Part shown: positions 46,904 to 57,500 of the stretch, piece by piece
How the letters are laid out: each line of letters begins with the position of its first letter
Position numbering within the stretch: position 1 is the first letter of the stretch
Assembly (NCBI GenBank): GCA_947626525.1
Contig: CANQSM010000002.1
Span: 1 to 64,000, forward strand
DNA: 64,000 nucleotides
DNA from: an uncultured Phocaeicola sp.
Lineage (GTDB): Bacteria > Bacteroidota > Bacteroidia > Bacteroidales > Bacteroidaceae
Direction of reading: 5' to 3'
Program-made: the position numbers and the translations under genes
The notes under the pieces: generated by a model
What the model saw: the letters and a program-made list of their open reading frames with translations, nothing else
The model's database searches: none
Told to the model about the DNA's origin: nothing

Positions 46904-49087
46904 TTATTTGTCCGTGTGGCTGCTTTTCGTCACATCGGAGAGGTTATCGTTTCCTTCAGCATTGCCTATCCACTTGAAAGGCATGCCTTCGTTGGTGCAA
47001 CAGTTGTATACATGTGTATTCGTGTTTTTTTGATTATATCCGGCAATACCACCTGCATGACCTTGTGCCGTTACTTGTACCGTGGAACGGGTGACACAGG
47101 TATGTATTTCCCCTCCTTTCGCGTTGTTTCCCACAATGCCTCCTGCAGCGGAGTTGGCTTCCACCGATGTGTTCCTGGCTGTCACAGCAGCCTCGTTTGT
47201 GCAGCCCGTCAGCGTGCCACTCTCGTTTTCACCGGCAATGCCACCCGCTTTGGCATAGATCTTATCGTTGGAAAGGACGGAGATTATTTCGGCATGGTTA
47301 TACGAGTTTTTTATCTTTCCTCCTTCCATCCGGCCTACTATGCCTCCTGCAATGGCTTTACCCGTGGCTTCCGTTATTTCGGTCATACCGTAGTTGTGGC
47401 AGGAAAGGATTTCACCATACACATTCGAATGGCCGTTTGAAGAATAGGTTATCGTACCCGTCACTCCGCCCGCATATATGGAATCACCCTTGCAGGAAAT
47501 ATCCTGATTGTTCTCAGAGTAAGAGATACTGGAAGCGGTGATACCTACTATGCCACCTATGTAAATACGGGAAGAAGTATTCGTATCCCGATTTTCTCCT
47601 TCCATATATCCTTCGTTCTGACATCCCGTAATGGTTCCGTAGTTGGCTCCCACTACACCTCCTTCGTACAGGATGGACCTGCTTTTCGTTCCATATCCTG
47701 TCATGGCAGTGGATATGCTGCTTATGGAGGCCGAATTCCGGCATCCTTCGATGATGCCTGTCTCCCGATTAATTCCCGCTATCCCCGCCACACAGCAGAC
47801 TTCCGTAGAACCTTCCCACTCGATGCTGCCGTCCACCATTACATTGCGGATGGTGCCCGCATTGTCACCGAAAAGGCCGAGTGTCATTCCTCCGTCCGCC
47901 AATTGTGGGGAGATGCCGCTTACTGTATGGTTTGTTCCGTTAAAAGTACCTTCGAACTTGTGTTCTTTCAAGCAGCCGATAGGAGTCCACGGATGATGAT
48001 TCAAGTTAATATCCGCCAATAGGTAGATTGTCTTGTCCTTGAAGCTCTCTCCATCTTGTACCAATTTCGATAAGCCTGCCAGTTCCGCTGCCGTTGTCAG
48101 GTCGAATGAGGTTTTCAGCTGTGTGTACCAACCGGTGTCTATAGTTGTTCCGTCCCACACTTGCCCTTTGTTCTTCGTTTGTTCCAATTCAGAACTGCCG
48201 CTATCTACCCACTCCTCGACTTTGCTTTCTATGCCTCCCGCCGCATAACTGTCTTTTTTCAGTACAATCTGGTAAGTGTATTTACTGGTGCGCTCCCATT
48301 CTTCCGTGGAGATAATCTCAAAAAGGAAAGCTTGTCCGGAAGCCAGGGTTACTTTTACCCGTTTCTGGAGGCAAGGTTGAGGAAATACAATGGCTTCGGC
48401 TTGTGTACCTTCCGCATTGACAAGAGTCTCCACTTCCTTTTTAGAGGAGAGTTCCGTCAAAGCGGCATCCGAAAGAGAAAAGTGCCCTTTGGTCAGTACA
48501 TCAGAAACTGTCAGTTTCAATCCCGACAAATTTTCTTTGCTGATTCCTTCTCCGGCGTTAATAGAGAAAACCAGCTTACTGAGCTGATGTTTGAATTGTA
48601 AACTCAATGCTTGGTCACTTTTGCTTATTGCTTTCAGATTATTACTGTAAAGCAGGTCGATGGCCGAAGGCTGTGTTTGGTTTGACACATCCAGATTTAT
48701 CCCATAGTTCCGGACCGATTTATAAGGATAGTAAGCGATAAAGTCCACGTTTTCATTCGTTTGCGGATAGAAAAGCGTGTCGTTCTTTGTTTCCGGTACG
48801 AAACTGTTCGCATTTCCGGAATAAATATATTTCCGATTGGAGGAGTTCGTGAGGATAGACTCCTTGGAGAGCGTTTCTCCTGTTTTAAACATATAGATAC
48901 CGATCCGGTCGTCTGTTTCCCACGTGTCATCCACCATTCGTGTTTGAATATTGGCGGAAAAGATGACAGCTTTCTTGGTGGATTCGTTTTCTTTTCCTGA
49001 TTCTTCTTCATAATACATTGCCTCTTGACAAGCGTAAGTTGATAAAAGAGCTGCAGTTACAAGCAATCTGTTAATTGTATTTTTCAT
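46904..49087 (-). CDS. Fimbrillin-like lipoprotein with GLUG-type repeats
   Basis: A 727-residue predicted lipoprotein (MKNTINRLLVTAALLSTYAC). Residues 35-300 resemble the fimbrillin family of Bacteroidales (DDRIGIYMFKTGE, FYPQTNENVDFIAYYPYK, LSLQFKHQLSKLVFSINAG). The C-terminal half has about seven imperfect repeats of the GLUG kind with GGIVG or AGGIAG steps (VCCVAGIAGINRETG, YIGGIVGITASS, IAGGIVGRMEGG, KAGGIAGENESG, NSAAGGIVGNNAKGG, GHAGGIAGYNQKN), likely a beta-helix. A surface-adhesin role is inferred. It is oriented against operon B and not part of it. Confidence 0.78.
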   Translation of the reverse strand: MKNTINRLLVTAALLSTYACQEAMYYEEESGKENESTKKAVIFSANIQTRMVDDTWETDDRIGIYMFKTGETLSKESILTNSSNRKYIYSGNANSFVPETKNDTLFYPQTNENVDFIAYYPYKSVRNYGINLDVSNQTQPSAIDLLYSNNLKAISKSDQALSLQFKHQLSKLVFSINAGEGISKENLSGLKLTVSDVLTKGHFSLSDAALTELSSKKEVETLVNAEGTQAEAIVFPQPCLQKRVKVTLASGQAFLFEIISTEEWERTSKYTYQIVLKKDSYAAGGIESKVEEWVDSGSSELEQTKNKGQVWDGTTIDTGWYTQLKTSFDLTTAAELAGLSKLVQDGESFKDKTIYLLADINLNHHPWTPIGCLKEHKFEGTFNGTNHTVSGISPQLADGGMTLGLFGDNAGTIRNVMVDGSIEWEGSTEVCCVAGIAGINRETGIIEGCRNSASISSISTAMTGYGTKSRSILYEGGVVGANYGTITGCQNEGYMEGENRDTNTSSRIYIGGIVGITASSISYSENNQDISCKGDSIYAGGVTGTITYSSNGHSNVYGEILSCHNYGMTEITEATGKAIAGGIVGRMEGGKIKNSYNHAEIISVLSNDKIYAKAGGIAGENESGTLTGCTNEAAVTARNTSVEANSAAGGIVGNNAKGGEIHTCVTRSTVQVTAQGHAGGIAGYNQKNTNTHVYNCCTNEGMPFKWIGNAEGNDNLSDVTKSSHTDK

Positions 49088-49266
49088 TTTTACATATTTT
49101 AGCTTTTTGTATTGTAAATGTTGGTAAAAATATATAATATATTAGAAAGACTGCTATAAATATGAATATTTTTAATAGCTTATTTTATATATTTTTTCTG
49201 CCAATGTGAAAAGCTTTCTCGTTCAATGGATTAAGTAATAGTGACAGAGCCTGTTATCCTGGATAG

Positions 49267-49374
49267 ATACATTCTGATAAACGCATTGGATTTGATGGAG
49301 TGGATACCAACAAGGAAGAGTGGGAGAAATGTGCAGCCAACCGGCAAGGCATTTTCCGGATGAGAGGAAGTTAG
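49267..49374 (+). pseudogene. Fragment of an unidentified gene (also present near 18905-18968)
   Basis: The plus frame encodes DKRIGFDGVDTNKEEWEKCA and then ANRQGIFRMRGS before a stop that overlaps the end of the HAD gene. There is no start. A degraded copy lies on the minus strand at 18905-18968, where it is fused to a SusD tail. I do not recognise the parent gene. Shared debris suggests a lost gene next to these operons. Confidence 0.45.
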
Positions 49375-50021
49375 ATTCTGCCCAGAAGATTGCCCAGTTC
49401 TGCCAAATCTTTTACGATGTAGTCGGCACCGGCTTGTACGAACTCTTCACGGTTCCCATATCCGTAAAGTACTCCCACGGACTGTATGTCTACTTCTTTC
49501 GCTCCGAGAATATCGTGTTTTCGGTCGCCTATCATTAATATGCCGGAAGGGTCTGTAAGGTTGTTCTGTTCCATTACATAGCGTATGACTTTGGCTTTGG
49601 CGGAACGGGTACGTTGCATCGTATCGCCCCCTACAAAATGAAAATATGAGTCTATATTGAAATAAGCCAGTATTTGTCTGGCCAGTATTTCCGGTTTGGA
49701 TGTGGCTACGAAGAGGGTCTTGCCTTCATCTGCCTGTTGTTGTAAGAACTCTTTTATGCCGGGGTAGAGTTTGTTTTCATACATTCCTTTGGCAAGGAAA
49801 TATTCGTGATAATCATCGCAGGCCTGTTCTGCTTCTTCTTGGGTGAAACCATAGAAATCCTGAAACGAATCCTGCAAGGGAGGGCCGATAAAGAGGCAGA
49901 GTTGCTGAAGGTCGTCTACTATGATACCCTGTTTCTTGAGCGCATATTGCACGGAGTGGGTGATACCAAGCATAGGGTCGGAAAGCGTTCCGTCCAAATC
50001 GAAAAATAGGTATTGCTTCAT
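49371..50021 (-). CDS. HAD-superfamily phosphatase, phosphoglycolate-phosphatase-like
   Basis: Start at ATG 50021 (MKQYLFFDLDGTLSDP, 216 residues) puts the nucleophile motif at the usual place; the track's longer start adds 14 residues without homology. Motif I is FDLDGTLSD, motif II LFVATSKPE, and motif III/IV is MIGDRKHDILGAKEVDIQSVGVLYGYG. The small helical cap domain (type C1) lies between. The protein dephosphorylates small phosphorylated metabolites in the cytoplasm; the exact substrate cannot be set. It is a single gene next to a carbohydrate esterase-like gene. Confidence 0.88.
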   Translation of the reverse strand: MKQYLFFDLDGTLSDPMLGITHSVQYALKKQGIIVDDLQQLCLFIGPPLQDSFQDFYGFTQEEAEQACDDYHEYFLAKGMYENKLYPGIKEFLQQQADEGKTLFVATSKPEILARQILAYFNIDSYFHFVGGDTMQRTRSAKAKVIRYVMEQNNLTDPSGILMIGDRKHDILGAKEVDIQSVGVLYGYGNREEFVQAGADYIVKDLAELGNLLGRI

Positions 50022-50144
50022 TTGCTTTTTGATGGTAAATTCAGACATATTTTCTATCTTCACTGGATAAGGAATAATGTTTAACCTTTAAGCTAAGAAA
50101 GGGAAAAATAAGGAGATTTCTGAAATGCTATTTTTTATGCTTGC

Positions 50145-51542
50145 TTATTGTGCGCCCATGATGAACTCGACAATCTCTGTCGGATTCTCCAGACTGTGTG
50201 GATGATGGTCGCAACCTTCTTTCAGAATGAGTTTCACTTTGCCTCCCAGTTGTTCGTAACGTTCTTTCCAGTTTGCGAAGTTTTCATTATAGGGCACCAC
50301 TTTATCTGCCGTGCCACAAACGGCTATCACAGGAATACCGGCTTTGGCTACCGGTTCTACTCTGTCTGTCGGATTGCCTTTGAATCCGCTCATTTCCGTT
50401 TCCGTCAATCCCCATTCGGTAAGGAAATCATTCCAGAGTTTGGACTCCTTACGTGACGGCCAGCTCTCTATATCGCATACCGGAGCGTCAACATAAAGAC
50501 AAGCCACTTTGTTGGGGTAGGTCGCAGCCCAGTTGAGTGCGAAATATCCGCCCCGACTAAATCCTTCGAGTGTCACTTTTTTGTTCAGCTTGTAAGCCTG
50601 TGTCATTACCTTATAAAACATGTCGCCCAGTTTCATGGCGCGCGGACTGCCGTAGAGGTGAGTCAAGTCATAGTAAGCAACATGGAAACCTCTTTCCAAG
50701 AGAGCCGAATCCACCGAAGCAAACACGCCGAAAAAAGCCGGCCTCCATATCCACGGGCGTCCTTCCGCGGCTTTGGCAGGAGCCACTATGATGGCTTGCC
50801 GTCCGTTGTGGTAAAATTCGTATTTATCGAATCCTTTCCACGTGGAATATTTACCGGGGAATGGGCGTGCCGGAGTATAGGAAGCAGGTTCTTTGCCGGT
50901 AAGGGTGCGGTAGATTTCCGTGGCAATACGCAAAGCCCCTTCTTCGTTGGGATGCACACAGTCGGGAAAGCATTCAGGATGAGGAAGCAGAGGGGTATGC
51001 AGGTCGATAACTTTTACTTGCATGTCCTTGGCTATTTTGTCGATAATGGGAATGATATGTTGTACGATGGTGCTGTCATTGATGGTCCATTGTACTTTGG
51101 TCGGTGGTACGGGGTAACACAGGTAAATGTCCGGATGGGAGGGAAGGGCTTGAAACGCTGCCACCATAGTACGCATATCGTGTTCGAATTCGTGTCCGTG
51201 CGTCGGCCAGTTTATGTCTTTGGTATCATTGGTTCCTAGTTTGATGGTTACGATGTCCGGTTCGAAAGCCAGTGCATCCCTGTACTTTTGTTCTTTCATG
51301 TAGGGACGGTCACCTTTCATCAGCATGGTACGGCCGCTATAGCCGAAGTTACGTACATCGTATCCTTTTCCCAACCATTGTGCCAAAATGCCGGGATAGC
51401 TGTCCTGATACATGTTTTTAACGCCTACGCCCTGTGTGATGCTATTGCCTATACAGGCCACTTTACAGTTCTTTTTCTCTTGTGCCCGGATGCTTCCGGC
51501 AAGGATGAGCAGTAGTATCATCCATCCTAAATGTTTCTTCAT
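50145..51542 (-). CDS. Secreted two-domain esterase: SGNH/GDSL hydrolase plus alpha/beta hydrolase
   Basis: Start at ATG 51542 (MKKHLGWMILLLILAGSIRAQ, 465 residues) gives a clear signal peptide; the track start adds 51 residues. The N-terminal half is an SGNH hydrolase with block I IGNSITQGVG, block III KLGTNDTKD and block V PDCVHPNEEG (catalytic Asp-His). The C-terminal half is an alpha/beta hydrolase with nucleophile elbow GFSRGGYFALNW, an acidic residue in CGTADKVVPYNENF and the late His in GCDHHPHSLE. Both active sites seem intact. The protein may remove acyl groups from glycans in the periplasm, as such esterases do in pectin or xylan use; this is inference. Confidence 0.85.
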   Translation of the reverse strand: MKKHLGWMILLLILAGSIRAQEKKNCKVACIGNSITQGVGVKNMYQDSYPGILAQWLGKGYDVRNFGYSGRTMLMKGDRPYMKEQKYRDALAFEPDIVTIKLGTNDTKDINWPTHGHEFEHDMRTMVAAFQALPSHPDIYLCYPVPPTKVQWTINDSTIVQHIIPIIDKIAKDMQVKVIDLHTPLLPHPECFPDCVHPNEEGALRIATEIYRTLTGKEPASYTPARPFPGKYSTWKGFDKYEFYHNGRQAIIVAPAKAAEGRPWIWRPAFFGVFASVDSALLERGFHVAYYDLTHLYGSPRAMKLGDMFYKVMTQAYKLNKKVTLEGFSRGGYFALNWAATYPNKVACLYVDAPVCDIESWPSRKESKLWNDFLTEWGLTETEMSGFKGNPTDRVEPVAKAGIPVIAVCGTADKVVPYNENFANWKERYEQLGGKVKLILKEGCDHHPHSLENPTEIVEFIMGAQ

Positions 51543-51735
51543 ATCCTCTATTGGGTTTAATGTTTCCGTTCGTGGGACGATACGGGTCTGTTCAAATGCC
51601 GTATCGCTCTCGCAAAGGTACTTTATTTTGACTAAAATGCAAATAAAAGTGAAGAATGGTAGCCGGATGTTAGTTAATAATTCTTTTATATGCATAATCT
51701 GTATTGGTTTTATGAATTTTATCTAATGAATTATT

Positions 51736-51743
51736 TATTTTTG
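51736..51743 (+). promoter_or_regulatory. -7 box of the metalloprotease promoter
   Basis: TATTTTTG fits TAnnTTTG, 41 bp upstream of the ATG at 51784. A TATG at 51711-51714, 21 bp upstream, could be a weak -33. Confidence 0.45.
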
Positions 51744-51783
51744 TGCACTATTTTAATATATAATTAAATTTATTAGAAGCTTG

Positions 51784-54411
51784 ATGAAAATGTATGCTAA
51801 AGTAATGGCAGTGGCCATTGCGTGTATGTTGGTAGGAGGAGAATTTGTCGCAGCGAGCACAACTGCCTTTGCTATGGAGAGCATGGGATGGTTTAAAAAG
51901 AAAAAGAAGCCGGAAAAAGAAGAGAAATCGAAAACGGACTATGAAAAGTTGGTAGAAGGGAGCAAGGCTGCCAAAGGAATGTTTACCATATATCAGAAGA
52001 AAGGTGACTATTATTTTGAGATTCCTACAGCATTGCTTGGACGTGATTGGTTGGTAGTGAATAAATTGCAGCGTGTTCCTTCTGAATTGAACGAGGCTGG
52101 GGTAAATCGGGGCGTGAACTATGAGAACCAGATGGTGGGGATGGAATGGGATAAAGCCGCGGGGAAGCTGTTGTTCAGGCAGAGACGCCCGTTGCCATTG
52201 GCCTCCAAGCAGGATGCTATTTATCGTTCGGTAGAAGATAATTTCATATCTCCTTTGATTGCTTCTTTCAAGATTGAGGCCATTAATGCTGACTCTACAG
52301 CATTGGTTATCAAAGTGAATGACATTTATGACGGAACGGAAACCAGTATTAATAATGTATTTACCAATATCAATTTGGGAACTTCGGCCATCAAGAACCT
52401 TTCGCGTATTCTTTCTGTCAAATCTTTCCCGAATAATATTGTGGCTACATCAGAATTAACGACCAAAGTGACTGAGGAAACCACCAGCATATACGTAACG
52501 GTGGAGGTTAGTTCTTCCATGCTTTTATTGCCTGAAGAACCGATGATGGGGCGTTATGACAATCAAAAAGTCGGTTATTTTACCAATCCGTTTCTAAGTT
52601 TTAGCGATGTACAGCAGGGCACGGATAAGACCCATTTTATTACCCGATGGCGGCTCGAGCCCAAACCGGAAGACAAGGAAGCTTATTTAAACGGGCAATT
52701 GGTAGAACCGGCCAAACCTATTCTGTTCTATATTGACCGTTCTACTCCTTATCAGTGGAGAAAATATATCAAGCAGGGAATCGAAGACTGGCAGATAGCT
52801 TTCGAGAAAGCCGGTTTCAAGCAGGCAATCCGTGCCATAGAGGTGATTGATGGTATGCAAGTGGATATGGACGATGTGAATTATAGTGTGTTGACTTATG
52901 TAGCTTCGGAAAAGAAAAATGCCATGGGACCTTCCATATTGGATCCGCGTTCGGGCGAGATACTGGAAGCGGATATTATGTGGTGGCACAATGTGCTTTC
53001 CATGGTGCGTGAGTGGATTACGGTACAGACTGGTGCGGTGTGTCCGGAGGCGAGAAGCGTGCAGTTGCCCGATTCTTTGCTGGGCGATGCGATTCGTTTT
53101 GTGGTATGCCATGAAGTGGGACATTCTTTGGGGCTTCGCCATAATATGATGGGGTCGGCTGCTTTTCCTACCGATTCGTTACGTTCGGAAACCTTTACTT
53201 CTAAAATGAAATCGACAGCTTCTTCTATCATGGATTATGCTCGTTTTAACTATGTCGCTCAGCCGGGGGATGGAGTGAAGGCACTTTCTCCGCACATTGG
53301 TACGTATGACGTGTTTGCCATTGAATATGGTTATCGTTGGTACGGTAAGAATACACCTGATGAGGAAAAGGAGTTGTTATACGATTTGCTGAGCAAGCAT
53401 ACGGGACGGCTTTATAAATATAGTGAGGCACAGGATGTGCGTGATGCGGTGGACCCACGCGCGCAGAACGAGGATTTGGGAGATGATCCGGTGCGTTCTT
53501 CTCAATGGGGCATTGCCAATTTGAAGCGTATTGTTCCTCAGATTATCAAATGGACCACTACCGGTGAGAAAGGACAGACCTATGAGGAAGCTTCCCGACT
53601 TTACTATGCGGTAATCAACCAGTGGAACAATTATTTGTACCATGTGCTGGCGAATATCGGTGGTATGTATATAGAAAATACGACAGTAGGAGATGGAGTA
53701 AAGACATATACTTTTGTGGAAAAGGAAAAGCAGCGGAATGCCTTGAAGTTCCTGATGGATGAGGTGTTGACTTATCCTCAGTGGCTGTTCGATACGGAAG
53801 TGGGACGGTATACTTATCTTCTTCGTGATACACCGAACGGAGTACAGGAGAATGCTCCCACGCAGATTCTGAAGAATGCGCAAGCTTATATCTTATGGGA
53901 TTTGTTGAGCAATAATCGTTTGATGCGTATGCTCGAAAATGAAACGCTTCATGGTAAGGAAGCGTTCACGGTGGTAGAACTGATGGACGCTTTACATCAG
54001 CATATTTTCGGTGTTACCGAACGGAGAGGAGTTCCCGGTGTGCTGGAACGTTCCGTACAGAAGAATTTTCTGGATGCACTGCTTACAGCCGCAGCTGAGC
54101 CTGAAGCGGTGAAGATTAATAATAAGATTGCAGAGAACCATTTTCTGTTCGATCATGCTGTTCCGCTTTGCAGTTGTTATGAGGCGGAACAACGGGCTTT
54201 GCGTGCGAACGATAGGATGGGAGCTTCCCGAGCGCTTAATTTTTATGGTTCGCAATTGACCCGTATTTCGGATGCTATCTCTGTAAAACGAGGTGAACTG
54301 TTACGTATCAAGAAGTTGTTACAAAAGAGATTGGGCACTTCTGATGTGGCTGCCCGTTATCATTATGAGGATATGATTCTGCGTATTGATACGGCATTGG
54401 GTACCAAATAG
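51784..54411 (+). CDS. Zinc-dependent metalloprotease (DUF5117/DUF4953 type), secreted
   Basis: The start is ATG 51784; the track includes a TTG codon before it. The 875-residue protein has a signal peptide (VMAVAIACMLVGGEFVAA), the DUF5118/DUF5117-like N-terminal half (YQKKGDYYFEIPTALLGRDWLVVNKL, VGYFTNPFLSFSDVQQG) and a zincin domain with VCHEVGHSLGLRHNMMGS, the extended zinc motif HExxHxxGxxH, at about residue 440. A later SIMDYARFNYV resembles the Met-turn. It probably degrades proteins or peptides at the cell envelope. A SusC/SusD pair follows after 114 bp on the same strand, a frequent partnership in Bacteroidales. Confidence 0.9.
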   Translation: MKMYAKVMAVAIACMLVGGEFVAASTTAFAMESMGWFKKKKKPEKEEKSKTDYEKLVEGSKAAKGMFTIYQKKGDYYFEIPTALLGRDWLVVNKLQRVPSELNEAGVNRGVNYENQMVGMEWDKAAGKLLFRQRRPLPLASKQDAIYRSVEDNFISPLIASFKIEAINADSTALVIKVNDIYDGTETSINNVFTNINLGTSAIKNLSRILSVKSFPNNIVATSELTTKVTEETTSIYVTVEVSSSMLLLPEEPMMGRYDNQKVGYFTNPFLSFSDVQQGTDKTHFITRWRLEPKPEDKEAYLNGQLVEPAKPILFYIDRSTPYQWRKYIKQGIEDWQIAFEKAGFKQAIRAIEVIDGMQVDMDDVNYSVLTYVASEKKNAMGPSILDPRSGEILEADIMWWHNVLSMVREWITVQTGAVCPEARSVQLPDSLLGDAIRFVVCHEVGHSLGLRHNMMGSAAFPTDSLRSETFTSKMKSTASSIMDYARFNYVAQPGDGVKALSPHIGTYDVFAIEYGYRWYGKNTPDEEKELLYDLLSKHTGRLYKYSEAQDVRDAVDPRAQNEDLGDDPVRSSQWGIANLKRIVPQIIKWTTTGEKGQTYEEASRLYYAVINQWNNYLYHVLANIGGMYIENTTVGDGVKTYTFVEKEKQRNALKFLMDEVLTYPQWLFDTEVGRYTYLLRDTPNGVQENAPTQILKNAQAYILWDLLSNNRLMRMLENETLHGKEAFTVVELMDALHQHIFGVTERRGVPGVLERSVQKNFLDALLTAAAEPEAVKINNKIAENHFLFDHAVPLCSCYEAEQRALRANDRMGASRALNFYGSQLTRISDAISVKRGELLRIKKLLQKRLGTSDVAARYHYEDMILRIDTALGTK

Positions 54412-54525
54412 GACAAAATGGGCCTTCTCGGCGTTGAGGCTTTAAAAAGACGCGCTGATCCACGCAATAAAGGAAATGAATTTGAGAAAAAGAGATGATT
54501 AATAACTAAACTCTATGATGAATCA

Positions 54526-57500
54526 ATGAGAAAACATTTGTGCATAATGATGTGCTTGTTTGCCAATGCGCTGGTAATGGCCAGTGTGGGCAATCGTACC
54601 ATTCAGGGTGTGGTACTTTCCGGAGATGATAACCGGCCTTTGATTGGTGCTTCTGTGTATGTGCCGGCTGAGGAACTGAAGAAAGTGGGTTCCGATCAGG
54701 CGGCATTGGGTACGATTACCGATATGGACGGAAACTTTATATTATCCGTACCGGAAAAGGTAACGAAGTTGCTTTGTAGTTACATGGGTTATAACGAACA
54801 AACTGTGTCTTTGCTGAGAGGGAAAGATACATATCGTATTGTGTTACAGGTTTCTTCACATACGTTGGGCGATGTCGTGGTAACAGGTTATCAAGAATTG
54901 GAACGCCGTAAATTGACGGCGGCTGTATCGAAAGTGGAAGTGACGGATGCCATGTTGGGTGGTGCGAAAAGTATAGACCAGGCATTGGCCGGTCAAGTGG
55001 CCGGTGTGTCGGTAACCAGTACTTCCGGTGCACCGGGTGCTCCTGCCCGTATTCGCATTCGTGGTACGGCATCACTTAACGGGACGCAAGATCCGCTTTG
55101 GGTATTGGATGGAATGCCTTTGGAAGGTACGGATATACCTGCCTTGGATGCTAATAACGATAATGATATTACGAACATGGCGCAGTCGTCTATTGCTGGT
55201 CTGAGTCCGAATGATATCGAAAACATTACCATCCTGAAGGATGCGGCGGCAACAGCTATCTACGGTGCCCGTGCGGCCAACGGTGTGATTGTGGTTACTA
55301 CTAAGAAAGGACGATCCGGTAAGCCGGTTATCAACTTCAACACGAAGCTTACCTATACGCCGAATTTGGATACCGATAAATTGAATCTGATGAATTCGGA
55401 GGAGAAAATCAATTTGGAATTGCAGTTGATGAAAGAGCCATATGGAGAACAGTTTTGGACCCCTGTTCCTATTTTCTATGAAAAAGGTGGAGTGTCTGAT
55501 GTGTTGCGGAAGTATGATTTGTTTGATGCATACCGTGCACAAGGTTGGAGCGGGCTGACAACAGAAGCACAGAACGAAATCAATAGGTTGAAAACCGTTA
55601 ATACCGATTGGGGAGACATTTTGTTCCGTGATGCGTTTACACAGGAATATAACGTAAGTATTTCCGGAGGAAGCGAGAAAGTGACTTATTACAATTCGTT
55701 GGGCTATATGGTGGAGAATGGCAACGTGCCCGGAGTTAATAACAGCCGTTTCAATTTGACAAGCAAGACGTCTTATCAGGTAAACAAACTCTTTAAAGTG
55801 GGCGTTTCAATCTTCGCCAACCGTCGGAAGAGCCGAAACTTTATAACGGATACTTACGGATACGCTAATCCGATATTCTATTCCCGTACAGCCAATCCTT
55901 ATCAGCAACTCTATGATGCGGAAAGGAATTATGTGTATGATTATAACATCTCCAGCGATAGCGAACTGGACCCGAACAAGTGTTTCAATGTGCTGGAAGA
56001 GCGCGACAATACTCATAACAAAACAACCATGACTTCGTTGAACGCAATATTCGATGCCGAACTACGCTTAAACGACCAATTGAAATTTACTACTCAGTTA
56101 GGCTTGCAATGGGATAATTCTTCTCAGGACCAATATGTAGGGCAAAATACCTTTAACATGCGTAATATGTATATCAATAGTAGGTATTGGGATAGTGCAA
56201 GCGGTGGATATAAATATGTGCTCCCTTCTACTGGAGGAATGCATAAGGTGAATGAGTCTACCACTTCACAGATTACTTGGAAAGCGCAAGGCGAATGGAA
56301 GAGAACCTTCAATGAAATACACGATGTACAGGTAATGGCCGGTACTGAAATCCGTAAAAACTGGTATGATACCCATTCCTCTACCGGTTATGGCTATGAT
56401 CCGAAAACGTTGACGACTATTCCGTTGGTGTTTAGAGATATAGAACAAGCTAAAAGCTATCCGTTAAGTTCGCAAACCAAGACGGTGAATGCTTTCACTT
56501 CATTTTATGCCAATGGATCGTATACTTTAATGAACCGTTATGTAATAGGAGCGAGCGTTCGTTCGGATGGTTCCGATCTTTTCGGTGTGGACGACAAATA
56601 TCGCTGGTTGCCTATCTACTCATTTAGTGGCTTGTGGCGTGCTTCCAATGAAAAGTTTCTGAGTGGGGCCCGTTCTTGGATGGACAACTTGGCTCTGCGG
56701 TTTTCATACGGTTTGCAAGGTAATATTGATAAGAATACCTCCCCGTTCTTGGTAGGAACTTATGGTAATGTCAGTATATTGCCGGATAATACGGAGAGTA
56801 ATATTACTATTGACTCGGCTCCTAATGCCAAATTGCGTTGGGAGAAGACGGCTTCTTACAATGTCGGACTTGATTTTGCCATGTTGAATCAGGCAGTGAA
56901 TCTGAGCGTGGATTACTACTACCGGAAAGGTACAGACCTGATAGGTACCCGTATGCTTCCTCTCGAAAATGGATTCAGCAGTATGACCATTAATTGGGCA
57001 AGTATGGAAAACAAAGGTGTGGAGGTAAATTTTCAGATACGTAACATCACTACTAAGAATTTTTCATGGTATACCAACCTTAATTTTGCCTATAATCAGA
57101 ATAAAGTACTGAAAGAGAACATCCCTGAAGATCAGCGTACTCCTAGCAGGGAAGGATATCCTGTAGGAGCCATCTTTGTGTTGAAAACTGATGGGATAGA
57201 CCCTGAAACCGGACGTATCCGTATGGTGAAGAAAGACGGTAGCATTGTGACACCGGAAGAACTGTATGGCATGACGCCGGATGACTGGGGAATGAATACG
57301 TATGCTCCGGCTGAAATTTCCGCCTCGGAAGAGCGGGAATTTTATACGTATGCGGGAACGAGCGATGCACCTTATACCGGGGGTCTTATGAATACGTTTA
57401 ATTACCGGAATTGGGAATTGAGCGTGAACTTGGCTTACTATTTTGGTGCACATGTCAGGACTTCTTCTTCCTATGACATTACCAACTATGACCCGGGACG

